64,000 nucleotides of DNA from Massilia mucilaginosa (GTDB taxonomy: Bacteria > Pseudomonadota > Gammaproteobacteria > Burkholderiales > Burkholderiaceae_D): NCBI RefSeq assembly GCF_011682145.1, contig NZ_WHJH01000033.1, positions 1 to 64,000 of the forward strand, read 5' to 3'. The notes beneath the pieces were generated by a model. That model saw nothing but the letters and a program-made list of their open reading frames with translations, ran no database searches and was not told the DNA's origin. Positions 26,101-33,825 of this stretch are shown here, one piece after another. The translations under genes and the position numbers were made by a program. How positions within the stretch are numbered: position 1 is the stretch's first letter; the number at the start of each line of letters is the position of its first letter.

Positions 26101-26560
26101 AGACGTCGTGCATGAGGGCGCCATACGGCGCGTTCGAACCGATGATTTCGCTCGTCTTGCTGTAGTTCGCTTCGATCGTGTCGAGATGGTTGGTGAACTC
26201 CAGTTTATTACTGGCATCCATCGGCAACACGTGCGAGCGCACGAAGCCGCCCTCGTACTTGCCGCCGCCAGTGACAAATTCCATCAGGCCGACGTTGATT
26301 TGGTCATTCATGCCGGCGATCGTGCTGCGGATTGCCCTCACTTCCGACAAGCCCTGCTTATCGCCCGAGGGCCAGTGCTGTTTCGCGGTTGACCAGTTGG
26401 CAGTGTTGTCGAGCACGATGAGCACACGTGGATTGATCGCCTTGCCGCCGGATCTTCCCGTGAAGATGTCGATATCCTCGGCCAGGGTCATGACAGGTGA
26501 AGTGCCCAGGGCGGCGCAGATGGCGAGCCGCATGACGTGGTTGTTTCGGACTGTTTTCAT
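23174..26560 (-). CDS. pilY1: PilY1-type type IV pilus tip adhesin/assembly protein
   Basis: 1128 residues. A signal peptide (ends near VMTLA) is followed by a vWA-like domain (about 40-410), where the metal site reads LDNTANWS instead of DxSxS. A C-terminal beta-propeller (about 600-1100) has VFYGGNGGALHAIDASTG and the calcium-loop-like DINNDGMADYAFAAD. PilY1 caps the pilus tip and primes assembly with the minor pilins. It is the last gene of the pilE-fimT-pilV-pilW-pilX-pilY1 operon. Confidence 0.92.
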   Translation of the reverse strand: MKTVRNNHVMRLAICAALGTSPVMTLAEDIDIFTGRSGGKAINPRVLIVLDNTANWSTAKQHWPSGDKQGLSEVRAIRSTIAGMNDQINVGLMEFVTGGGKYEGGFVRSHVLPMDASNKLEFTNHLDTIEANYSKTSEIIGSNAPYGALMHDVYNYLAGVGATSGPATLDIADERGYAEGHKSTYTRFQAPITSANTCGKNFVIFISNPSSSGPTADSTANSNALKVLSNNQDKDGNVLPVTQLPLPKHTSTSVTETSPVGVTSTCYANETLAVASVTEFASACSTFTNGCVVGGATTKPDKVCEAGKSVYEILGKNIFITNVPTGTTTTDTGPANADEWVRFMHDNGIPVDNSDIRPSVTTYTIDVHNAQPNAETTSLLLSMAKAGGGKYFKATNENEIKAALKVIMTEIQAVNTAFASTSLPVNATNRSQNENQLFIGMFRPDPDAAPRWFGNLKRYQLIGNADGIGIDLADASGVPALNPNTGFVTACANSNWTKDSGAYWSGLGLDPAPISTCPTLGVGVSPFSDAPDGPFVEKGAAAQVLRQGNVATGGSNSATLKRNMLTLSAGTLVPFTAVNSTLDEDVVNFIRGEDVNNEKKNLETTGSARPSIHGDVIHSRPMPVNYGTAALPNKGVTVFYGGNGGALHAIDASTGVEQWSFVAPEFFTKLGRLKSNSPQISYPGLTVVAPTPAPTAKDYFFDGSIGLYQNVTDSKVWIYPTMRRGGRMIYALDVSSPTAPAFKWKAGCETDADSTCTTGMTDMGQSWSMPRVIKVKGYKDATGPRPLVIVGGGYDKCEDANKIEPDCGATKGGKVYLLDADTGSVVRSFSTDRGVAADLATVDINNDGMADYAFAADIGGSLYRIDFVNDPSSLSALAKDDWRSRKVAYTAGAGRKFLFAPAVVAVGTKAYVAIGSGDREHPLETHYPYGGVVNRFYVYRDDLALRDDLALGTRAAAHNLDTALADYTGNTDCKKEGVLPGSSMVGWFMSLPYKGEQVVTSALIAGGMVTFSTNRATPALEGTCSSTLGEAAGYWVNLFNGSGAIGVKGTCGGARRTGFVGGGLPPTPVVALGVKVDGKRRTVIIGAAQKGASSVSGTPATSAPYGTQPLDPVVGNTRKRAYSAVSGE

Positions 26561-26574
26561 GGCATCCTCTCATC

Positions 26575-27120
26575 TTAGATCGGGCAATTGTCTTCAACGT
26601 CATTCAAGGGCACCCGCACTTTGATTCCTTGAACGAGTTCTACGGTCGACTGGGCCACCGCGTCGGTGGCGACGGCGCGCACTTCCCACACCGTGTTGGC
26701 ACACAGCGAGTCGCCGCTGGTCGCGTCGGGCGATGAAATCATGCAGTTGCGCTCTTCCTCGTCGTTCAGATCGAGGTCGGAATTTTTCATCACCTGTACT
26801 TTTTTGCAGCTCGGCGCCGGGGTGATGGCCACCGTCACATCGGCGACCTCGTCGCCATTCACATCGATACAGCGCTGATTGGCCAGCTCGCATGGATTGT
26901 CGAGCGTGTTGGCGCTGTCGCTGGCAAAGCGCTTGTTGCTGATGACCTCTTCGATCACCCCGCGCGCCGCCGCAATCGCCCCGTCGCGTTGCTGCATATT
27001 GCCGACCACGATCAGGTTCGATTTGCCGAGATTAAAACTGGTCAGGGCCAGCATGGTCAGCACCACGAGCATGATCAAGGACGTGATCAGGGCCATACCC
27101 TGTTGATTGCGCTTAGTCAT
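26575..27120 (-). CDS. pilX: PilX minor pilin-like protein
   Basis: 181 residues beginning QQGMALITSLIMLVVLTMLA near position 6, the PilX N-terminal pattern with a short leader and hydrophobic helix. Cysteines suggest disulfides in the globular part. PilX joins the tip complex with PilV, PilW and PilY1. Start and the pilW stop overlap as ATGA. Confidence 0.88.
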   Translation of the reverse strand: MTKRNQQGMALITSLIMLVVLTMLALTSFNLGKSNLIVVGNMQQRDGAIAAARGVIEEVISNKRFASDSANTLDNPCELANQRCIDVNGDEVADVTVAITPAPSCKKVQVMKNSDLDLNDEEERNCMISSPDATSGDSLCANTVWEVRAVATDAVAQSTVELVQGIKVRVPLNDVEDNCPI

Positions 27121-28241
27121 TTGACTCTCCTACCGGCAAGGTTGGGCATGGCTACAAGGGATTGAAAGACATTGCGTTTATATCTGTCATTAGCGGCGGC
27201 CACTGTGTTGGGCCGGCCGCTGGCCAGGTTACCCAGTACATAGCTATTGCTGTCGACGTAGCCTATCGAGGGCGCGATATTGCGTGCCAACAAATTCAGC
27301 TTGACCGCGACCACGCTGCGCCAGTTGGCTACCGCGCACAGTTCGTCGCCACAATCGTTGGCCGTGGCGGGGTTGCTGTTGTACAGGTCGGCGGTACCGT
27401 CGGCGAACAGCGGGGCGGCCGGGCCGACAGTGGCGGCAATAGCCGGGTCGTCGCGGTCCAGGCCGTACTCAAGTTGCAGGTTTTCGATGCCTTCCACCAG
27501 CGGCTGGATCGTGAAGGCCAGGTCGCCGCCTGCATTGGTGCCGAGGACCGCGCGTTTCAAGGTTGGAATGCCATCGTTGTCGTTGTCGTTGTTGGCCACG
27601 AAGTAGATGTGGGTCAGGTAGCGCCGCACCGGCACCAGGGTTCCGGCGTTGGTGGCGCTGCAGTCGCGCCCGTGGCGGGTCAGGCCGCTTTCCCTGGTAT
27701 CGAGGTCGAACGATTTGAGCGGGTCGGCCGAGGCCAGCTCGTCCGGATTATCGAAGCACAGCGAGGCCTGGAAAAAGGCGCCGCCCTCGCTCACCGGATC
27801 GCAGCTGAGCTCGCCTGGCAAGCAGGTTTCGACGCGGCGGATCACCAGCACGTCGGTGCCCACCTTCAGGTCGCTGATGCACGAGAGCTGGGTCGCCGTG
27901 GCATTGTCCAAGCCCTGCACCGGCACCGGCAGGGCGGCGCGCACCAGGGTCAGATCGGTGGCGCACGGGTCGGGCATGGTCACAGGACTGATCAGGCGGC
28001 CCGGATCGAATTCGCCGAAATAGCCGGCATTGCGGATATCGCCGGCCAGCGTCTGCACGCCATAGCGCCCATTTTCGATCTTGCGGTTGGACGCCTCAAT
28101 TTCGATCTGGGTGCGGCTGTTCTGGACGAACAGGCTGGCCATGCCGGCCAGCAGTATCAGACTGATGGTCATGGCGACCATCAGTTCAATCAGCGTGAAA
28201 CCGCGGCTGTGCAGTATTGGGGTGCGGTTCATGATGGCCAC
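27117..28241 (-). CDS. pilW: PilW minor pilin-like protein
   Basis: 374 residues with a class III signal HSRGFTLIELMVAMTISL, cut after the glycine by prepilin peptidase PilD, and a large C-terminal domain. This large minor pilin is typical of PilW. A cluster DNDNDG (about residue 235) may bind calcium. It overlaps pilX by 4 nt and begins 1 nt after the pilV stop. Confidence 0.9.
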   Translation of the reverse strand: MAIMNRTPILHSRGFTLIELMVAMTISLILLAGMASLFVQNSRTQIEIEASNRKIENGRYGVQTLAGDIRNAGYFGEFDPGRLISPVTMPDPCATDLTLVRAALPVPVQGLDNATATQLSCISDLKVGTDVLVIRRVETCLPGELSCDPVSEGGAFFQASLCFDNPDELASADPLKSFDLDTRESGLTRHGRDCSATNAGTLVPVRRYLTHIYFVANNDNDNDGIPTLKRAVLGTNAGGDLAFTIQPLVEGIENLQLEYGLDRDDPAIAATVGPAAPLFADGTADLYNSNPATANDCGDELCAVANWRSVVAVKLNLLARNIAPSIGYVDSNSYVLGNLASGRPNTVAAANDRYKRNVFQSLVAMPNLAGRRVK

Positions 28242-28242
28242 C

Positions 28243-28857
28243 TCAGTTCACGGGTGTAGGGTTGCACAAAGGCAGGCCAACCGTGACCTGCACCGCGATG
28301 GCGCGGCGGTGGGTGTCGGCGCCATACAGGTCCTTGCCGCACGCCAGGCTAGGGGTCTTGATCGGATGTAAACCCTGCCACGCCACGCTGACCATATAGA
28401 TGCCCGGGCTGCACACGCCGCGCACGTTGTTCATCGCCTGGACCTCGGTCACGCAACCGCGCGCGCCGGTCATGGCGCCGATATTCGACGAGCCGCTTGA
28501 ACCCGTCTTGACCTCGGCCGCGCCCTTAAGCGCACGGCTCCACTCGCAGCGGTCGCGGTTCGCGCCCACCGCCTCCAAGCTGCAATCGACATCGGCCGCG
28601 AAGTCGTCGCCGGTGCCAAGCGGGGTGGTGGTGACGAACAGCGGCACGTCGGCTAAGGTGCTGCCGTGCATGCGCCCCTGGATGTCTTCCAGCAGCACCA
28701 CGGCCTGGGCGCGGTGGTATGCTTCGATCGAGCCGACCTGGGCTTTCGTTTGAAAGGCGCCCAGGCCGAGCAGGCCAAAGGCCAGCATGAGCAAGGTGAC
28801 CAGCACTTCGATGAGGGTAGTGCCGCTCTGGCGGCGCGGGGAGGAGGTGGTGTTCAT
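28243..28857 (-). CDS. pilV: PilV minor pilin-like protein
   Basis: 204 residues from the ATG at 28857. An upstream in-frame extension lacks support. The prepilin N terminus QSGTTLIEVLVTLLMLAFG has the conserved Glu5 after the cleavage site. The start overlaps the fimT stop by 4 nt. It joins the tip-initiating complex. Confidence 0.9.
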   Translation of the reverse strand: MNTTSSPRRQSGTTLIEVLVTLLMLAFGLLGLGAFQTKAQVGSIEAYHRAQAVVLLEDIQGRMHGSTLADVPLFVTTTPLGTGDDFAADVDCSLEAVGANRDRCEWSRALKGAAEVKTGSSGSSNIGAMTGARGCVTEVQAMNNVRGVCSPGIYMVSVAWQGLHPIKTPSLACGKDLYGADTHRRAIAVQVTVGLPLCNPTPVN

Positions 28858-29330
28858 GATGTGCAGGCGGTTTTTTTCTGGACCGGGCGGCCGCTCAGGT
28901 CGAGCTGCAGGCACAGGCGCGTGGCAACCCCGTTGGCCGAAAATTCGAAGCTCGGCCTCTGGCCGGGGCGCAGACGGCCGTTGGCCTTGAAGGTCACGCT
29001 GGCCGGTCCGCTGATGGTGGCGTTCACCACCGGGCTGTACGATTCGATCAGGCCGCCCGGGTTGCTCGGATCGGAAATCGACCAGCCGCTGTGCCAGGCG
29101 CCTTCGGTCGTGGCGCGTACCGTCACATCGACCCGGCGGTCGATCGCCTCGCTGCGCGCACGCAGCATGGCGGTTAACAAGTCGGAGCTGGCACTGCGCA
29201 AACGGCTCTTGCCCAGCATTTCGCTGAAGCCGGGCGCGGCTATCGCACCAAGTACCGCAAGTACGGATATCACGGCCATTAACTCGAGCACAGTAAAGCC
29301 GCCTTGGCGCGGCTGCGCCCGGGCTACCAT
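28854..29330 (-). CDS. fimT: FimT/GspH-type minor pilin
   Basis: 158 residues from the ATG at 29330, which overlaps the pilE stop by 7 nt. The prepilin motif QGGFTVLELMAVISVLAVLG and the GspH-like beta-domain (IDRRVDVTVR, VTFKANGRLRPG) are present. FimT/FimU proteins belong to the minor-pilin complex, and some FimT proteins bind DNA for natural transformation. Confidence 0.88.
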   Translation of the reverse strand: MVARAQPRQGGFTVLELMAVISVLAVLGAIAAPGFSEMLGKSRLRSASSDLLTAMLRARSEAIDRRVDVTVRATTEGAWHSGWSISDPSNPGGLIESYSPVVNATISGPASVTFKANGRLRPGQRPSFEFSANGVATRLCLQLDLSGRPVQKKTACTS

Positions 29331-29737
29331 TTGTCGTTCGGCGTTTTGGCGCCGCTGCTGGTGAGGGTTAAGACCACGTCGTTCGCCTGCGTACCGCCGA
29401 CCTTGGGGGTGGCGGTGATGGTATAGCCTGGCGGCGGGCCATCGGTCAGGGTCACGCTCAGGGTGTAGCGCGTGGCCACGGCCGGCGGTACCTCCACCAG
29501 TGCTGTGATCTCGGCCAATGTGCCGAAGGTTCTGCTGGAGGCGAGGTAATCGGTCTGTTTGGCGGCCATCTGCAGCAGATGGGTCTGGGCCGCGCTGCGC
29601 TGGGCGGCCACCACGTGCCGCGTGTACGAAGGATAGGCGATGGCGGACAGGATGCCGATCACCACCACGCAAATCATCAGTTCAATCAGGGTAAACCCGC
29701 CGCTGCTGCGTTTCCCAGGCTTGCTTGGTGAGGTCAT
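29324..29737 (-). CDS. pilE: PilE-type minor pilin
   Basis: 137 residues. The leader KRSSGGFTLIELMICVVVIG and YPSYTRHVVAAQRSAAQTHL are typical of the ComP/PilE minor pilins. It is the first gene of the operon, with GAGGAG 7 nt before the ATG and a likely promoter at 29779-29807. Confidence 0.9.
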   Translation of the reverse strand: MTSPSKPGKRSSGGFTLIELMICVVVIGILSAIAYPSYTRHVVAAQRSAAQTHLLQMAAKQTDYLASSRTFGTLAEITALVEVPPAVATRYTLSVTLTDGPPPGYTITATPKVGGTQANDVVLTLTSSGAKTPNDKW

Positions 29738-29778
29738 TTTCGGCTCCTCTGAAGTGAATAATCACTCTGATGTTGCCG

Positions 29779-29807
29779 AGTATAGACCTTGATTCTCTTC
29801 CATTGAA
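29779..29807 (-). promoter_or_regulatory. likely sigma70 promoter of the pil operon
   Basis: On the minus strand TTCAAT, a 17-nt spacer and TATACT (5 of 6 bases of the -10 consensus) lie about 42 nt before the pilE ATG. The -35 is weak. The surrounding region (29738-29890) is clearly more AT-rich than the genes around it. Confidence 0.5.
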
Positions 29808-29879
29808 GAAATATTAGCTGACAGTTTGCTGACAATCGCACAGATGAAGGTTGCTTTTAATGCAATTAGATTTTGGCTA

Positions 29880-30530
29880 ATTTTTCCATTGATTTAACAA
29901 TTCAGACTCATGCGCGCGGCCCCGAAGGCACTGAAAAGGGGGTGGCGCCGCGGGCGTCGGTGGCCGGTGCCCCGGGGTGCCGGCCGCGCCGCTGAACGCG
30001 GGCGTCTTGCGCAGCTGGTTGACCGCGATATGCAGCCATGAGCCAGCGCCGACTCGCACGCTGTCGGGCCAGTGCAGCAGAGGGTCGCGCACGAGCGGAC
30101 GCAAGCGGCATGTGTGGTCGAGCCAGTCGATGCCGCTCTCGTTCAGATTGGTAAAGAAATGGTTGCAGGCGCACCCCGCGCGGTGCCCTCGCTGGCCACG
30201 GCGCTTCACGCAGCAGCGCCGTGGCCAGCGCGAGCCATTCATGGCGCCGTAATGAAGTGTGTCGCCGCTTTTCTTGACAGGGTTAGCGGATTGAGGCCGG
30301 TGCTGGTCGGCTTGCTGTGGGAATGTGTGAGTATTCCATCGGCCCGCATGCGCGCCTCCGGCTCGGCCTGCAGCGACGGTTGGCCGCTGAAGAGGCGCAC
30401 CTTGCCGCTGTCGATATGCACCGACAGATTCGTGGCGGAGGCCACATCGGCCAGGTAAACCCTGCCGCGCTCGGCGTCGACCACCAGGTCTGGCACAACG
30501 CTGCCCTTGGGCACTGGCGACTATCCTGAG
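29880..30530 (-). pseudogene. decayed major-royal-jelly/yellow-like protein gene
   Basis: Two stretches read like pieces of one bacterial royal-jelly/yellow-family protein on the minus strand, in different frames. The first (about 30514-30330) contains VPDLVVDAERGRVYLADVAS and QAEPEARMRADGI. The second (about 30165-29990) contains RPLVRDPLLHWPDSV and WLHIAVNQLRKTPAF, the usual end of the family. The middle is deleted and the frames do not join. There is no intact start. It lies between the pil operon and the IS4-type element. Confidence 0.55.
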
Positions 30531-30691
30531 CAGTCCCGATCGGACTGTCTGTCGATGCGCCGTGTCGCTGGAACTTGCAAGCGCCCAATGGAAGATCGCC
30601 CTGAACGATGGCAGGCGCGACAAGCGGCCGTGAACACCGTGAGCGGCATCGCTCCAGGGCTGCGGCTGCAACACGTTGTCGACAAGATCTT

Positions 30692-30711
30692 AGAGCCACC
30701 CCTTTCAAGGT
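30692..30711 (+). repeat. left terminal inverted repeat of IS4-type element
   Basis: The sequence AGAGCCACCCCTTTCAAGGT is a perfect 20-bp inverted match to 31976-31995. It lies 2 nt from the transposase stop. Confidence 0.92.
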
Positions 30712-30713
30712 CC

Positions 30714-31906
30714 TCATACGATCAGGCCCTGCTTCAGAACCCGTGCAGTAGAGACGTGTTTGCGCGCTTCGGCGCCAGACACGTAGCCCGGCTTTTCCCG
30801 CGCCTTCGGACCGCGTTTGTGTTTGCGCCGTCTTTTCGGGTCGACATGTGCCGCCGCTTGCAGCATCAAGTCCGCCAACTGGCATGCATCGAGGTTGTCG
30901 TATGCACGCCACTCACCGTTGGGTAAGGCAATCATCATGCATTCATAAGCGGCTTTTACCCCCAGCGCCAGATAAAAGACCGATAGTTCGATCTCGCCGC
31001 CCGCCTCCAGTTGGTGGCGGATCATGATGACGCGTTCGATCACTGCGAGCACGTTATGCGCCAGCACGGCACGCCAAATGCAAGCAAGGCGGCATGCGGG
31101 TGACCCAGCGTTGTCATCTCACTGTTCAAGGCAGATTCGAGGCGCTGGAACATATTTTCGATACGCCAGCGCCTACGGTAGAGAGTGGCGATATCTTCGG
31201 CGCTGAAGGTCGACGTTGGCAGATTGCTCAGCAGCCGGATCACCGTATCGCCGTCATCAGTTGGTTTATCGAGTTGCAGTTCAATGCGGCGCAACGGTAC
31301 TTGTCCTTCCTCCTTGGTGTTCATACTGACGGATTGTTCGTAGACAAGCCCGGTGTCGACCCGTCCGCAGACATGCGGCGTGCCTCCAGCGGTGGGGTTG
31401 GGCGTGCGCCTATGCTCGCGTACGATGAAGGCACTACCTCGCCGATGCCAGCCCGCGGGAACGGACTTGGTGCTGAAATTACGATCGGCGATCCACAGTT
31501 CGCCCGGCTGTGCGCGTTCAAGCAGCGGCGCCATGCAGGCACGCTCCTGTGCGTGCGCATCCTCGCAAGGCAAGATATCGATCACCAGCCCGCAATCGGG
31601 GTCATACACCACCAGCGAATGTCCCGGCAAGGCCGCGCCGCGGAACTGGCGCAGCGGCTTGAGCCGTTTCTCGCTGGCCGGAAGATGGTTGCCGTCCACG
31701 ATGCACAGGCGATAGCCTTCCACGCTCGCCGCTTGGGTCGGCTGCATCGCATGCATGACCGGACCAAGGCGGTATTGACTGCCTTGGATCAATGCCCTGA
31801 TTACGTTGATATCCGCATGATTAATCTTGTCATACAGAGCAGTGACCGATACTGGCAGATTCGCATAGGCTTTGGCCGCTGCGTGCAATGAAGGACGCAA
31901 GCCCAT
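30714..31906 (-). pseudogene. IS4-family transposase, frameshifted
   Basis: The first frame (31906-31040) holds the DDE residues: IVDGNHL, WIADRNFST and YRRRWRIENMFQRLE. The continuation (about 31067-30714, NVLAVIERVIMIRHQLE) is in another frame, so one base appears lost near 31067. No slippery heptamer is visible, so programmed frameshifting is unlikely. The N terminus begins at GLRPSLHAAAKAY and appears some 60 residues shorter than IS4-type relatives, with a stop codon directly upstream. Confidence 0.82.
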
Positions 31907-31975
31907 TCATGGTATTACTCCTGAACATGTCTCAAAACACCTTGAACATGTCAGACTGAAGTTAGTGCCGGATAC

Positions 31976-31995
31976 ACCTTGAAAGGGGTGGCTCT
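31976..31995 (-). repeat. right terminal inverted repeat of IS4-type element
   Basis: Perfect 20-bp inverted copy of 30692-30711. Its last base (31995) is also the final base of the ureG TAA stop codon. Confidence 0.92.
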
Positions 31996-32609
31996 TAGCT
32001 GGCATCGAGCAGGCCCTGTTCGCGGATGAAGGCCACCACGGCCTGCACGCCTTCGCCGCTGCGCAGGTTGGTGAAAATGAAGGGACGCTCGCCGCGCTGG
32101 CGCCTGGCATCGTGCGCCATGATGTCGAGATTGGCCCCCACATGCGGCGCCAGGTCGGTTTTGTTGATGATCAGCAGATCCGAGCGGGTGATGCCCGGAC
32201 CACCCTTGCGCGGGATCTTCTCGCCGCCGGCCACGTCGATCACGTACAGGGTCAGGTCCGACAGTTCGGGGCTGAAGGTGGCCGCCAGGTTGTCGCCGCC
32301 GGACTCGATCAGGATCAGGTCCAGGTCGGGAAAATCGGCCTGCATGCGCGCGATGGCTTCCAGGTTGATCGAGGCATCCTCGCGGATTGCCGTGTGCGGG
32401 CAGCCGCCGGTTTCCACGCCCATCAGGCGCTCGGCCGGCAGCGCACCGGCGCGCAGCAGGATCTCCATGTCTTCGCGGGTGTAGATGTCATTCGTGATGA
32501 CCGCCATGTCGTACTGATCGCGCATGCTTTTGCAAAGCATTTCGCACAGCGCCGTCTTGCCGGAACCAACCGGGCCGCCAATGCCGACCCGCAGGGGATT
32601 CGATGTCAT
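31995..32609 (-). CDS. ureG: urease accessory GTPase UreG
   Basis: 204 residues, a full-length SIMIBI GTPase. It has the P-loop [11 protein letters not shown], the metal motif [10 protein letters not shown] and the GTP-specificity NKTD. It powers nickel delivery to urease with UreE, UreF and UreD. The ATG at 32609 follows GACAGGAA and is preferred over an upstream in-frame ATG at 32636. The stop codon abuts the IS4-type element. Confidence 0.95.
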   Translation of the reverse strand: MTSNPLRVGIGGPVGSGKTALCEMLCKSMRDQYDMAVITNDIYTREDMEILLRAGALPAERLMGVETGGCPHTAIREDASINLEAIARMQADFPDLDLILIESGGDNLAATFSPELSDLTLYVIDVAGGEKIPRKGGPGITRSDLLIINKTDLAPHVGANLDIMAHDARRQRGERPFIFTNLRSGEGVQAVVAFIREQGLLDAS

Positions 32610-32632
32610 TTCCTGTCTCTCTTCCTTGATTA

Positions 32633-33298
32633 TCATGATCGGTACAACCTGCCGTGCTGCACCTCGTGCCGCATCGACAGCATGGACAGGCCGGGCGACC
32701 AGTTCGACATTGCCTCGTCGCCCAGCGTTTGCGCGCGCCGCGCCGCCTGCTCGATGTCGGCGCGCAGCGACAGCAGCATGCGCTGGCCCGCCACCTGCCC
32801 CAGCGGCACCGACTTGACGCACACCAGCACCTGGTTTTCGATCCACGAGAACAGCATGGCCAGCAGCGCTTCCTCGTGCGGTATGCCAAGGGCGTCGACC
32901 GCGCAGGCAAAAGCGGTCGGCAGCGCCACCTCGGGGCCGAGCGAGGTCACGTCGGCCACGCCCAGCTCCGCGATCAGGCGCGTGAGCGAGTAGCCCATCT
33001 GGATGGTCTCGCCGCGGAACTCCGCACTGTCGCGCGAGGCCAGGAAACGCTCGCTCCACAAGGCCACCGAGGCATCGTCATGCGCCTCGAAGGCCTTGAG
33101 CAGGCGCCAGAACAGCGGCGCATCCCACTGCGCCACGACCTCGCCGAGGTGGCGCGCGATCCACGCGCGGGCGCTGTCGGCGTCCGTGACCAGGCCCGCC
33201 TCGAGCGCCGCTTCCAGTCCTTGCGAATAGCTGTAGCCGCCGATCGGCAGCGCCGGGCTGGCGAACTGCAGCAGGTGCAGCAGCGCGGCCGCGTTCAT
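32633..33298 (-). CDS. ureF: urease accessory protein UreF
   Basis: 221 residues, all-helical. The family opening [21 protein letters not shown] and the region SIENQVL-like [19 protein letters not shown] are clear. UreF binds UreD and UreG on apo-urease and gates carbamylation and nickel entry. It overlaps ureE by 4 nt. Confidence 0.95.
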   Translation of the reverse strand: MNAAALLHLLQFASPALPIGGYSYSQGLEAALEAGLVTDADSARAWIARHLGEVVAQWDAPLFWRLLKAFEAHDDASVALWSERFLASRDSAEFRGETIQMGYSLTRLIAELGVADVTSLGPEVALPTAFACAVDALGIPHEEALLAMLFSWIENQVLVCVKSVPLGQVAGQRMLLSLRADIEQAARRAQTLGDEAMSNWSPGLSMLSMRHEVQHGRLYRS

Positions 33299-33813
33299 GC
33301 CGGTGCCGGATCGCTCGGACGGTGGATCTTCTGGCGCAGCGGCACCGGCGCCAGCGGATGGCGATCGTGGCCGTGACCGTGGCTGTGCCCCGCGCCCGCG
33401 TACGCTCCCGCCTCCGGCTCGAACGGCGCGTTCTCCTGCTCGACGCGCGCGCCCAGGCCCTCCACCATCTCCCTGAGCACCGGATCGACCCGGATGCGCA
33501 GGAAGCCCGCGCCGATCTGCGCCTGCGTGTGCCGGTTACCCAGGTGGAAAGCGCAGCGCGCCATGGTCAAGGGCGTGTCGCAATGGACGACGTAGGTCGG
33601 TTCGCTGGCGGCGACAATGCGCACCACGCGACCGTCGGCTCCCGTCAGCAGCTCGCCGTCGCGCAGCACCGTGCCGCGCACCATGAACAGCGCCACGTCG
33701 TCGCCCGACACCAGGCGCGCGCGCAGGCGGCATTTTTCGCGCTGGTCGTAGGCCAGCACCAGTTCATCGTCGATGCGGTCGGCGTCGGCCAGCTTGGTAT
33801 GCAATGTCATCAT
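33295..33813 (-). CDS. ureE: urease nickel chaperone UreE
   Basis: About 172 residues from the ATG at 33813, directly after a possible GTG at 33816. An N-terminal peptide-binding domain and a metal domain (MARCAFHLGNRH) are followed by the nickel-binding tail HSHGHGHDRH. It supplies nickel to the UreDFG complex. It lies 12 nt after ureC. Confidence 0.94.
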   Translation of the reverse strand: MMTLHTKLADADRIDDELVLAYDQREKCRLRARLVSGDDVALFMVRGTVLRDGELLTGADGRVVRIVAASEPTYVVHCDTPLTMARCAFHLGNRHTQAQIGAGFLRIRVDPVLREMVEGLGARVEQENAPFEPEAGAYAGAGHSHGHGHDRHPLAPVPLRQKIHRPSDPAPA

Positions 33814-33825
33814 CACAGGGTTCTC

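Larger units (their letters stand above)
30692..31995 (-). mobile_element. IS4-family insertion sequence, 1304 bp, probably inactive
   Basis: Perfect 20-bp terminal inverted repeats bound a frameshifted DDE transposase. No target-site duplication is evident (left flank ends AAGATCTT, right flank begins TAGCTGGC), which suggests a later deletion or rearrangement on one side. The right end reaches into the ureG stop codon, and the left neighbour is the decayed royal-jelly-like gene. Confidence 0.88.

Noticed and set aside
30507-30926. 139-codon plus-strand frame spanning the left IS end
   Set aside because: It crosses the inverted repeat and runs antisense to the transposase. Composition is that of a shadow frame.
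31040-31080. Programmed ribosomal frameshift in the IS4-type transposase
   Set aside because: No slippery heptamer or downstream structure is apparent, and the N terminus also seems truncated, so inactivating mutation is simpler.
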